From Flavivirga eckloniae (GTDB lineage Bacteria > Bacteroidota > Bacteroidia > Flavobacteriales > Flavobacteriaceae): DNA of 64,000 nucleotides. The translations under genes were made by a program, and so were the position numbers. Under the pieces are notes generated by a model, which was given only the letters and a program-made list of their open reading frames with translations, was not told the DNA's origin and searched no databases. Positions within the stretch are counted from its first letter, which is position 1, and each line of letters begins with the position of its first letter. Below are positions 54,610 through 62,256 of this stretch, one piece after another. The DNA lies in assembly GCF_002886045.1 (NCBI RefSeq), contig NZ_CP025791.1, forward strand, positions 5,223,001-5,287,000, read 5' to 3'.

Positions 54610-54797
54610 TGAATATGGCAGGTCTTCTGACTTACTCTGGTTGTTACGTCTTCCCGTTCGGTTGGAGAACAGTGACTAAGAATGTAGAACCATTTATAGA
54701 GTTTACAGCTGCGGGAACAGTTCAGGTTTTTCACCTGATTCCCATTTTAATCCTAACAATAGAAAATTGTATTAGAACCAAATTCTATTCAAAGATA
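54610..54797 (-). promoter_or_regulatory. cobalamin (B12) riboswitch with promoter, controlling nrdG-nrdD
   Basis: Minus strand from 54797: TATCTTTG (a TAnnTTTG -7 element, 54797-54790), then the P1 strand GGTTCT, GGGAATCAGGTG, AACCTGAACTGT, TCCCGCAGCTGTAA, CACTG, GGGAAGACG, the loop region GTAAGTCAGAAGACCTGCC. These are the conserved blocks of the adenosylcobalamin aptamer in the correct order. The terminator at 54537 completes the switch. It is placed so that B12 would stop transcription of class III ribonucleotide reductase. Confidence 0.9.
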
Positions 54798-54910
54798 AAA
54801 AGGCTTTTTTCTGTATTTAGAGTTTACTTTTTTAGTTATTAAACAACTTATGAACAGGTTATGTAGCTACCTATTTTAACTGTTGTTTACCAGTAATGTA
54901 CGTTGGGTTT

Positions 54911-56149
54911 TTAGAATATTGAATAACCAAAAATGATTGATAATGTTTGATAGTTTGAATTCCAAAAAACATATTCTCCTAAAAGTTCTCTGCGCGTTTG
55001 ATACCTCACTTCTAAACTGTATGTATCATAGATTTTATAACCTACTCCAAAGGCCAAATTAGTTCGAGTTTGAATATCTAGAGTACTAAAAACAATATTA
55101 TTGGTGTTTATAAATTCAACTGATGAGTTTAGGTTTGCATCGAATACATAGGAAACATTTGCGAAAATCTTAGAATCATCATTAAGGAAAAAATAGTGCC
55201 TTAAACTCAAGGGGATTTCAATAGAACTATAAGCGACTTTTGTTGTTAAACTCCCTCCAGATATGTTATTTGCATTAGTTGTTTTTTCAGATTTAAAACT
55301 TTGATAAGTTGGTTCGATTGAAATGGACCATTTATTTTTATTAAAGGGTAATATGTATTCTGCTTCAATACCAAAGCCGAAGTTTAATTTACTTCCTAAA
55401 TCGGTATCTGTAAAGTTTGATCTGGTATTCTCTATTTTTAAAGAAGCGTTGTTCAAGCGAGGTCTAATAGATAGATTGAATAAATCTCTTTTTTTATTTT
55501 CATTATAATTTGTAAAGTCTGAATTATTACATCTATTGTAATCGGTAAAAAAAGATATTAAACTGTTCTTTTTATACTTTAAGTTTTCAACTCGTTTCAT
55601 TTCAATTATAGAACACTTTAAATCATTCCATAATTGTTGTTTAAATTGGACATTTTCCTTTATGTAGTAATAGTCTAAAGTGTTGTACCTTTTATAAATT
55701 AATGGCTCAATATTAGAGTCTTCTTTATTGTAGAAATATCGTCTTAAATTTTCATCTACATATAGGTATAAATTGGCTTTACCCTCAACCAATACTTTTA
55801 AAAAGAGTTTTTCTTCACTAAATATGGGTTCACTACTACGACTTAAATTATCAATACTTTCTCTAGATCGATCTATTTTTACTTGCTCTCTTATGTATTT
55901 TGAGTCATTATAAATTCCAAATTCCCGAACGTAGCTAATATTGGTGTTTTTTATATCACTAGTTTCCGATAGCTTGTATTCGAAATCTTTCGGATTGTTT
56001 TTCCAGTCTATGTTTTTGATTAGACATTCAACTTTTTGTCCGGAATTGTCTATGTAATATCCTTTTTCAAAAGAAATTTGAGAATAACAATTAAGGCCTA
56101 AAATTGTAACGAAAAGTAATAATAAGTGATCTTTTATTGATAATAACAT
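54911..56149 (-). CDS. outer-membrane beta-barrel protein (PorT-like)
   Basis: 412 residues. Signal peptide (LLLLFVTILGLNCYSQ), an N-terminal domain of about 200 residues with GYYIDNSGQKVECLIKNIDWKNNP and a SEEKLFLKVLVEGKANLYLY strand, then a C-terminal eight-stranded barrel of OMP_b-brl type (LNFGFGIEAEYILPFNKNKWSISIEPTYQ, SIEIPLSLRHYFF, LAFGVGYKI, SLEVRYQTRR, final F). The order matches a common Bacteroidota family without assigned role. Single gene, preceded by no clear promoter and facing the riboswitch leader. Confidence 0.75.
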   Translation of the reverse strand: MLLSIKDHLLLLFVTILGLNCYSQISFEKGYYIDNSGQKVECLIKNIDWKNNPKDFEYKLSETSDIKNTNISYVREFGIYNDSKYIREQVKIDRSRESIDNLSRSSEPIFSEEKLFLKVLVEGKANLYLYVDENLRRYFYNKEDSNIEPLIYKRYNTLDYYYIKENVQFKQQLWNDLKCSIIEMKRVENLKYKKNSLISFFTDYNRCNNSDFTNYNENKKRDLFNLSIRPRLNNASLKIENTRSNFTDTDLGSKLNFGFGIEAEYILPFNKNKWSISIEPTYQSFKSEKTTNANNISGGSLTTKVAYSSIEIPLSLRHYFFLNDDSKIFANVSYVFDANLNSSVEFINTNNIVFSTLDIQTRTNLAFGVGYKIYDTYSLEVRYQTRRELLGEYVFWNSNYQTLSIIFGYSIF

Positions 56150-56422
56150 CGAATAATTGATTTAGGGTTTGAGAGTAGGCGTTTAATATTTTAAGAACCA
56201 AATGTAGTCTTTTTAAAGGAAATTTAATTTTAAAAACTTACAATTTTGAAAGTGTTTTTAATAAAAAAACAATACATTGCTTAATAGAGGTTTTATTAAT
56301 AATGGTAATTGAAACACGAAATAGCATTATTCGATTAGTATGAAATTATTTATTAGCTAAAAGGTGGTTAAAGCTATAACACACCTTTTAATTTTGAAAT
56401 ATGAAGAAAGTCTTCTAAAAAT

Positions 56423-57307
56423 CTATTTTATTGGAATATAAAATTCTGTTTTAAGCTTGTGAGGTTCTACACGTTCCGGATTGCTAATGTATTTTTCTCT
56501 AACAGTTTCATCGCGCAATTCATATTCATTATTTAGAAGCCATTCGTTAAAAATATAGTTATATACGTCGGCAAAGAAATCATAGCTTCCTTGGTATAAA
56601 AACACGGCAAATTTACCACCTTTAAGTGTTTTAACACCAATGTCGTCTACAGCTTTGGCGTCTTTATGTATTACTAAACACGAGTCGTACCTGATCTTAT
56701 CGTCATCGGTTACTTTTGGGTCATCATATGGCAATCCTAAATGCTCTATGCCTGCTGTAAATAGTTTTTGTTCTTTTACCACGCCCCAAAGTTTTTTCCA
56801 TGCCCCAGGATAGTCTAATGTTTTATAAGGGCCCTGCATACGCACATAGATACATTTTTTATCTTCTATGTCCAGGATTTTTGGTTTTTTAATGTTTAAA
56901 ATTTTGTTGTTTTCTGTATTGGATGTTGTTCCCATAATCGTCTTTTTTTTAATTGTGAATGATTTGTTTTTGCGATACGCAGTGGGAGTTACACCAAAAT
57001 AATTTTTAAATTTTTTAGATAAGGATGAAGGTGTTTCAAAGCCAACACTATAAGCAATGCTTTCAATATCTAAAGAGGTATATCGAATCATTTTTGCAGC
57101 AGTTTCTACACGTGTTCTGGAAATATATGCTCCAATGGGTTCTCCTAATAACGCTCTACTAATACGATGAAAATGAAACGGCGAAAAATGTGAGATCTCG
57201 GCCAGCGTTTTAATATCTATCTTACTATCTAAATGATTGTGTATGTATTCTACAATGATATTTAGCTTTTGATTGTAAAACGCTTTGTTGTTTTGCTCGA
57301 GCTTCAT
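56423..57307 (-). CDS. AraC-family regulator with GyrI-like ligand domain
   Basis: 294 residues with start at ATG 57307. An in-frame TTG at 57340 lies inside the promoter's -7 element, so the longer form is unlikely. AraC HTH pair at about 10-105 (IKTLAEISHFSPFHFHRISRALLGEPIGAYISRTRVETAAKMI, then IAYSVGFETPSSLSKKFKNYFGVTPTAYR). A C-terminal GyrI/SOUL-type domain (about 140-294: YVRMQGPYKTLDYPGAWKKLW, GIEHLGLPYDDP, FAVFLYQGSYDFF, ELRDETVREKYISNPE) likely binds a hydrophobic cationic ligand, as in Rob/BmrR-like sensors. Its promoter shares a box with the one before the small gene at 61.8-62.1 kb. Confidence 0.9.
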   Translation of the reverse strand: MKLEQNNKAFYNQKLNIIVEYIHNHLDSKIDIKTLAEISHFSPFHFHRISRALLGEPIGAYISRTRVETAAKMIRYTSLDIESIAYSVGFETPSSLSKKFKNYFGVTPTAYRKNKSFTIKKKTIMGTTSNTENNKILNIKKPKILDIEDKKCIYVRMQGPYKTLDYPGAWKKLWGVVKEQKLFTAGIEHLGLPYDDPKVTDDDKIRYDSCLVIHKDAKAVDDIGVKTLKGGKFAVFLYQGSYDFFADVYNYIFNEWLLNNEYELRDETVREKYISNPERVEPHKLKTEFYIPIK

Positions 57308-57337
57308 TCTTGTCGTATGAGTTAAATAATAGTATGA

Positions 57338-57384
57338 CAAATGTATTCACTAATTAAGATATAGACTTTTCCAAACTTGCTGAA
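57338..57384 (-). promoter_or_regulatory. araC promoter with putative activator box
   Basis: Minus strand: box TTCAGCAAGTTTGGAAAAG (57384-57366), 20 bases, then TACATTTG (57345-57338). No TTG -33 element stands in the right place, so the promoter probably needs an activator bound at the box. The same box and spacing recur at 62130-62084. Confidence 0.65.
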
Positions 57385-57775
57385 TTGTTTTTATTTCATG
57401 ATCATGAAAAATAAAAATTAATCATTTATTATGTAACTTATTAGGGGCATTGGTTGTCATATTATAAAATGTTTACTATTTAAACAGATCAATTGAAAGT
57501 TTAAATCTTATAATTTCTTAATACATGCATGGAAACTTAAGCTTTTTGAATATGTAAATTATGTGAAAAGTTTGTAAAAGTTTATCATTTCATTATTACT
57601 AGAGTAAAGGAAATTCTATGTTTGTTTATGTAAAGTGCTTTTATATTAAGATGTATCGAACAAATCATTTATTGGAATATGAAACACCTAAAACTTTTAA
57701 TAGTTATTATAACACCATTGGTCATCGTACTTTAAAATATGTAATGCTTAAACAAATCAATCAAAATTCAGGTTT
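57385..57775. other. intergenic region
   Basis: About 390 AT-rich bases between divergent genes, with no gene. It must carry the promoter of the serine hydrolase, which I cannot place. Confidence 0.4.
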
Positions 57776-59536
57776 ATGAAATCAATTTCAAATTATTTTT
57801 TATCTAGAAAAGGTCTTTTAATAGTTGCTATCGTATTAGTGTGCCATATGAGTTTTGCTCAAACCAAAGTAGAGCAAATAGATAAACTTATAAATACTTA
57901 TGTGGAATATGGTAAATTCAATGGGTCTGTTTTGGTATCAGATCAAGGTAAAGTTATTTATAAAAAAGGTTTTGGAATGGCAAATATGGAGTGGGACATT
58001 CCTAACCAGCCCAATACCAAGCATCGTTTAGGTTCTATTACTAAACAATTTACGGCCATGTTGATTTTACAATTAGCAGCCGAAGGTAAATTAGATTTGC
58101 AAGCACCAATTACACAATACCTTCCAGATTATCCTAAAGCCACAGGGGATAAAATAACAACACATCATTTACTAACGCACACATCAGGAATACCAAATTA
58201 CACATCATTTCCAAGGTTTTTTCAGGATGAAAGCCGCAACCCGTACACACCAGATGAGTTTGTAAAAAAGTTTTCGGATAAAATATTAGAGTTTACACCA
58301 GGCGAAAGATTTAATTATAGTAATTCAGGGTATTTTCTTCTAGGTGTTCTTGTTGAAAAATTGTCTGGGAAGACCTATGAAGAAGCACTTCATGATCATA
58401 TTTTTGCGCCTCTTAACATGAACGATACGGGTTATGATCATCATGGTGTTATTTTAAAGAACCGAGCCACAGGTTATCAAAAAAAAGGGAATGGCTATAT
58501 AAATTCAAACTACTTAGATATGTCTATCCCTTATGCAGCAGGCTCCTTGTATTCAACCGTAGAAGATCTATATTTATGGGATCAAGCTTTATATACCAAT
58601 AAGCTACTTTCTCAAAAATTTATGGATCTTTATTTTAAGCCTCATATCCCTGCTTTTGGTAACAGTCATTATGCTTATGGCTGGGGTGTTGGTAAAAGCC
58701 CTATTGGGAAATCTACCGATAGTATTTACACCATTGGTCACGGTGGTGGTATTAACGGATTTAATACTAATATCTCCAGAGCAACTTCAGATAAATCCTT
58801 GGTGGTGCTTTTAAATAATACAGGAGGAGCACCGCTTAACCAAATAACACGAGCTATTCGTGGAATTATGTATGGTAAAGCGTACGATCTCCCTAAAAAA
58901 TCGGTTGCTAATGCCGTATTAAATGTTATTCAAGACAAAGGGATTGATGCAGGGATTACACATTATAAAACCATTAAAGATTCAGAAACCTACAATTTAA
59001 GTGAAAGGGAAATGAATGGTATTGGTTACCAACTCATGGGTTCTGATAAAGTAGAAGAAGCCGCAAAAGTATTTAAATTAAATATAGAGGCCTTTCCTAA
59101 ATCATCAAATGTTTATGATAGTTATGCCGAAGCTTTAATGAAACTAGGAAAGAATGATCTGGCCATAGCCAATTATAAGAGATCTGTTGAGTTAAATTCT
59201 AATAACCAAAGTGCCATAGATAATTTAAAGAAGTTAGGTGCTGATGTTTCAGAATATGAGAAAGAAATAATTGTATCAGAAGACATTTTAGAAACTTACT
59301 TAGGTAAGTATGAGCTCATGCCTAATTTTATTCTTACTGTTACAAGAGAAGGTAATCAATTAAAAGCGCAGGCCACAGGACAACTCGCATTTGATGTTTT
59401 TCCTAAATCTGAAAATGTGTTTTATTATAAGGTCGTTGCGGCACAATTAACGTTTAATAAAAATGATGCTGGCAAAGTAGGTAGCGTCACTTTATTACAA
59501 GGTGGTCGAGAAATTACTGGTAAACGTATGGAATAA
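57776..59536 (+). CDS. serine hydrolase, class C beta-lactamase fold
   Basis: 586 residues. Signal peptide (IVLVCHMSFAQ); beta-lactamase/AmpC-like catalytic domain with SxxK Ser87-Ile-Thr-Lys90 in LGSITKQF, Tyr motif YSNSGY near 180, and HGGG (IGHGGGINGF) near 325; then a TPR-like region (SNVYDSYAEALMKLGKNDLAIANYKRSVELN) and a small C-terminal beta-sandwich of DUF3471 type (YLGKYELMPNFILTVTREGNQL). Such proteins are periplasmic D-amino-acid peptidases or esterases, rarely true beta-lactamases. Single-gene unit. Confidence 0.9.
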   Translation: MKSISNYFLSRKGLLIVAIVLVCHMSFAQTKVEQIDKLINTYVEYGKFNGSVLVSDQGKVIYKKGFGMANMEWDIPNQPNTKHRLGSITKQFTAMLILQLAAEGKLDLQAPITQYLPDYPKATGDKITTHHLLTHTSGIPNYTSFPRFFQDESRNPYTPDEFVKKFSDKILEFTPGERFNYSNSGYFLLGVLVEKLSGKTYEEALHDHIFAPLNMNDTGYDHHGVILKNRATGYQKKGNGYINSNYLDMSIPYAAGSLYSTVEDLYLWDQALYTNKLLSQKFMDLYFKPHIPAFGNSHYAYGWGVGKSPIGKSTDSIYTIGHGGGINGFNTNISRATSDKSLVVLLNNTGGAPLNQITRAIRGIMYGKAYDLPKKSVANAVLNVIQDKGIDAGITHYKTIKDSETYNLSEREMNGIGYQLMGSDKVEEAAKVFKLNIEAFPKSSNVYDSYAEALMKLGKNDLAIANYKRSVELNSNNQSAIDNLKKLGADVSEYEKEIIVSEDILETYLGKYELMPNFILTVTREGNQLKAQATGQLAFDVFPKSENVFYYKVVAAQLTFNKNDAGKVGSVTLLQGGREITGKRME

Positions 59537-59625
59537 TAGTTTTGTTGAAAAATGAATAAGCATAGCATTGTTTTTGAAATGTGTTTTATTTTTTTAGGGA
59601 GAGCTACAGTCGCAGGATTGAAAGC

Positions 59626-60261
59626 TTATACCAAACCATTTATAAGCCCCACATTAACTTCATGAACTCCTTCAAAAGGTACAATGTTTACATTATGTCC
59701 AAATAATTCAACGGCTCTTTCAGTTTCCATAATCATACGTTCTTCATTTAACCAGGCATCATCTTTTCCATAAATAAGAGATACTTTGGCGTTTAAAAAT
59801 TTTAAATCCTCTGCAGCTAATTCTTTAGGAATCCTACCAGAATGCAATATTAATTGACTGCATTGTAATTTTCTTTTTGCTACATAACGTGCCGCTATAC
59901 TAACACCTTGAGAGTATCCTAAAACAATTAACTTTTTACTCTCAGGGATGTTTTCTGTTTCTAAAACGGCATCCAGATAGTTCATGATGTTTTCGGTTTC
60001 AGCCACGGTGTTTTCTCTTGTTAACCAGTTGGCACCAATATGCTTAAAATTTGATTTCAAATAATATTTACTGCTGGCCTGTGGTGCTATAATATAGTTT
60101 TCTTCTTCATTGAGCTGTTTGAAGTATTTTAAAAAGTAACGGCTTAAATAGCCCATACCATGGCAAACCAGCCAAACATGTTTGGTCTTACTAGTAAGCG
60201 TATTTAAAGTAGAATAGGTATTTGTGGTTTGATACGATATTTCTTTTTCGGTAGAATTCAT
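59626..60261 (-). CDS. alpha/beta hydrolase (phospholipase/carboxylesterase type)
   Basis: 211 residues, cytosolic. VWLVCHGMGYLS (oxyanion), nucleophile elbow VLGYSQGVS with Ser near 122, acid in SLIYGKDDAWLNEE near 170, His in PFEGVHEVN near 200, in the fold of small esterases such as YpfH. Divergent from the MenI/MenF genes, 52 bases from the TTG that precedes MenI. The gene may clear an acyl intermediate of the men pathway or be unrelated; substrate unknown. Confidence 0.85.
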   Translation of the reverse strand: MNSTEKEISYQTTNTYSTLNTLTSKTKHVWLVCHGMGYLSRYFLKYFKQLNEEENYIIAPQASSKYYLKSNFKHIGANWLTRENTVAETENIMNYLDAVLETENIPESKKLIVLGYSQGVSIAARYVAKRKLQCSQLILHSGRIPKELAAEDLKFLNAKVSLIYGKDDAWLNEERMIMETERAVELFGHNVNIVPFEGVHEVNVGLINGLV

Positions 60262-60313
60262 TTGTTAAACGGGTTTTGTACTTTTGTTTCAAACATTAAA
60301 AATAAATTATTCT

Positions 60314-60742
60314 ATGCAATTATCTAAGGAAGAAGTTTTGGCACAAGCAAATGCAGCTTGTAAAAATACTTTAATGGAGACCTTGAATATTGAAGTAATA
60401 GATTTTGGGGATAACTTTTTAATAGCTAGAATGCCTGTTACCCCAAGAGTGCATCAACCTGATGGTGTGCTACATGGCGGTGCTACCGCTGCTTTAGCAG
60501 AAAGCGTGGGGAGTTTTGCAACACATATTTTTATTGATACCGAAAAATTCTTTGTTCGTGGTATAGAAATTACGGCGAATCATTTAAAAAGTGTAAAAGA
60601 AGGTTTTGTTTATGCTAAAGCCTCTTTTTTACATAAGGGCAGAACAACGCAATTAATAGATATTCGGGTTACAGATGATGCCGATAATTTAATTTCAATT
60701 TGTAAATTATCTACTATTGCTTTACCAAAAAGAAATAGTTAA
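60314..60742 (+). CDS. hotdog thioesterase, putative DHNA-CoA thioesterase MenI
   Basis: 142 residues with ATG at 60314 (a TTG at 60284 would only add an unlikely leader). PaaI-type hotdog fold with the HQPDGVLHGGATAALAES motif (catalytic Asp/Glu and Gly turn) near residues 50-65 and FVRGIEITANHLKSVKEGFV. It is joined to the isochorismate synthase gene by TAATG overlap and followed by menD, so the likely role is hydrolysis of 1,4-dihydroxy-2-naphthoyl-CoA in menaquinone synthesis. A general acyl-CoA thioesterase is the alternative. Confidence 0.87.
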   Translation: MQLSKEEVLAQANAACKNTLMETLNIEVIDFGDNFLIARMPVTPRVHQPDGVLHGGATAALAESVGSFATHIFIDTEKFFVRGIEITANHLKSVKEGFVYAKASFLHKGRTTQLIDIRVTDDADNLISICKLSTIALPKRNS

Positions 60743-61869
60743 TGACGTTGGAATCTTTTTTAAGTCGTATTGAAACACAATACATCAATAAATTACCCTT
60801 TGTTGCTTATAGAAAACCGAAAGAGGATCGGATAAATGCCTTATTACAACAAACAAGCGATTTACATTATGCAAGCGATTTTACCGAGAAAGGTTTTGTG
60901 TTTTCTCCTTTTGATGATGCCGAAAAAACAGTTTTAATCCCTTTAGATACTTCTAAAAGCTTACATATAGATTCTGTTGATTTTAAAAATGCTACGGAAT
61001 CTACAAATAAAAAGGAAGAAGTTACAACCGAAGATTTAAAAGAGAAACAACAACATATTGAATTGGTTAAAAAAGGTGTTGAAGCTATTTCTAACAATCA
61101 ATTTAAAAAAGTTGTACTGTCTAGGCAAGAAACTGTAACTGTTTCAGAATCCAACCCGATATCCATTTTTAAAAGGCTTTTAAGTACTTACAAATCTGCG
61201 TTTGTATACTGTTGGTATCATCCTAAAGTAGGGCTGTGGTTAGGTGCTACGCCAGAGACGTTAATTAAAATTGAAGGCCATCGGTTTTCAATTATGGCGC
61301 TAGCTGGTACACAAGATTATAATGGGACGTTGAATGTGGTTTGGCAGGACAAAGAAAAGGAAGAGCAACAGTTTGTTACCGATTTTATAGTAGACAACTT
61401 AAAACCTACGGTTGAACGTTTTAAAATTTCTGACGTAGAAACCGTAAAAGCCGGAAACTTACTGCATTTAAGAACAATGATTACAGCACAGTTAAAGCCC
61501 GAATCGAGTTTAAAAGAAGTTATTTCTGTACTTCATCCAACACCAGCAGTATGCGGTTTGCCAAAATTGGAAGCCAAACAGTTTATTTTGGAAAATGAAC
61601 ATTATAACAGAGCATTTTATACGGGCTTTTTGGGAGAGCTTAATATGGAAACCCAATTACAATCAAGATCTGCAAAACGCAATATTGAAAATAGAGCTTA
61701 TACCATTAAGAGGAAAAGTACACGTTTGTATGTGAATTTAAGGTGCATGCAATTGCAAAATACAGAAGCGATTATTTATGTAGGGGGTGGGGTGACGAAA
61801 CATTCTGTTCCTGAAAAAGAATGGCAGGAAACCGTATCTAAATCTTTAGTAATTAAAAATGTTTTGTAA
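60742..61869 (+). CDS. menF: isochorismate synthase
   Basis: 375 residues, chorismate-binding enzyme fold. Motifs: FKKVVLSRQETV, WLGATPETLIKIEG, MALAGTQ, EEQQFVTDFIVDNL (Glu of the magnesium site), HLRTMITAQL, LHPTPAVCGLPK, and RAFYTGFLGE, ending YVGGGVTKHSVPEKEW. These place it with MenF/EntC/DhbC rather than anthranilate synthase; the men context favours isochorismate for menaquinone. It starts one base into the MenI stop (TAATG). Its last 24 bases overlap the reverse-strand small frame at 61846. Confidence 0.92.
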   Translation: MTLESFLSRIETQYINKLPFVAYRKPKEDRINALLQQTSDLHYASDFTEKGFVFSPFDDAEKTVLIPLDTSKSLHIDSVDFKNATESTNKKEEVTTEDLKEKQQHIELVKKGVEAISNNQFKKVVLSRQETVTVSESNPISIFKRLLSTYKSAFVYCWYHPKVGLWLGATPETLIKIEGHRFSIMALAGTQDYNGTLNVVWQDKEKEEQQFVTDFIVDNLKPTVERFKISDVETVKAGNLLHLRTMITAQLKPESSLKEVISVLHPTPAVCGLPKLEAKQFILENEHYNRAFYTGFLGELNMETQLQSRSAKRNIENRAYTIKRKSTRLYVNLRCMQLQNTEAIIYVGGGVTKHSVPEKEWQETVSKSLVIKNVL

Positions 61870-62064
61870 TAGTGCTTTCCAAAAATCTGGAAAATAAAGC
61901 TGAAACCATACCTGAATTAAAGAAATCCATCCCGGAATATAATGCGGCTTAAACCGATACATGTTTTGCATACCTGTATACCTCCTTTTTTTGTAGCTTA
62001 AATTTTTATCGTATTCTGTTTTTAATATTGTGTTCATCATCTTATTGGTCTGTTTTGAGGGCAT
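61846..62064 (-). CDS. possible small regulated protein (72 residues)
   Basis: Reading frame of 72 codons, MPSKQTNKMMNTI start, with an inner ATG at MQNMYRF preceded at a good distance by GGAGG. The C-terminus is aromatic and hydrophobic (ISLIQVWFQLYFPDFW), possibly a membrane helix. Evidence that it is real: an AraC-type box with TACATTTG lies 20 bases upstream at 62084-62130, identical in layout to the araC promoter. Evidence against: it overlaps the end of menF, and its 3' half is the antisense of a repeat also found in menD. I recognise no family. Confidence 0.35.
   Translation of the reverse strand: MPSKQTNKMMNTILKTEYDKNLSYKKRRYTGMQNMYRFKPHYIPGWISLIQVWFQLYFPDFWKALLQNIFNY
61881..61947. 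repeat. partial duplicate of a menD internal segment
   Basis: Sixty-seven bases without gaps match 62713-62779 inside menD at 52 of 67 positions by hand alignment, with identical runs TGGAAAATAA, GCTGAAAC and GGAATATAATG. Confidence 0.7.
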
Positions 62065-62083
62065 TTTTTATGTATTGATACCA

Positions 62084-62130
62084 CAAATGTATCCACTCTA
62101 TAAACCATTGTCTTTTCCAATCTTGCTGAA
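62084..62130 (-). promoter_or_regulatory. promoter with AraC-type box
   Basis: Minus strand: TTCAGCAAGATTGGAAAAG (62130-62112), 20 bases, TACATTTG (62091-62084). One base differs from the box in the araC promoter and the spacing is the same. It would drive leftward transcription into the small frame at 61846-62064. Confidence 0.6.
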
Positions 62131-62145
62131 TATGTTTTGATGTGT

Positions 62146-62208
62146 ATTAAAAGCGTATTGTAGATTCCTACATAAGTAGCTATAGGTGTAATTAAAAGCG
62201 TTTTGTAG
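62146..62208 (+). repeat. two direct repeats before menD
   Basis: ATTAAAAGCGTATTGTAG (62146-62163) and ATTAAAAGCGTTTTGTAG (62191-62208), one difference, 45 bases apart, upstream of the menD start. They could be regulator sites; no protein can be named. Confidence 0.5.
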
Positions 62209-62256
62209 TTAAGTATTTCTACCTATTTATTATTTTAGCGCCTAGATTACTACTAC

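Noticed and set aside
54609-54842. 77-codon forward frame and a 69-codon reverse frame (54525-54734)
   Set aside because: Both lie in the cobalamin riboswitch and its expression platform, which explain the sequence.
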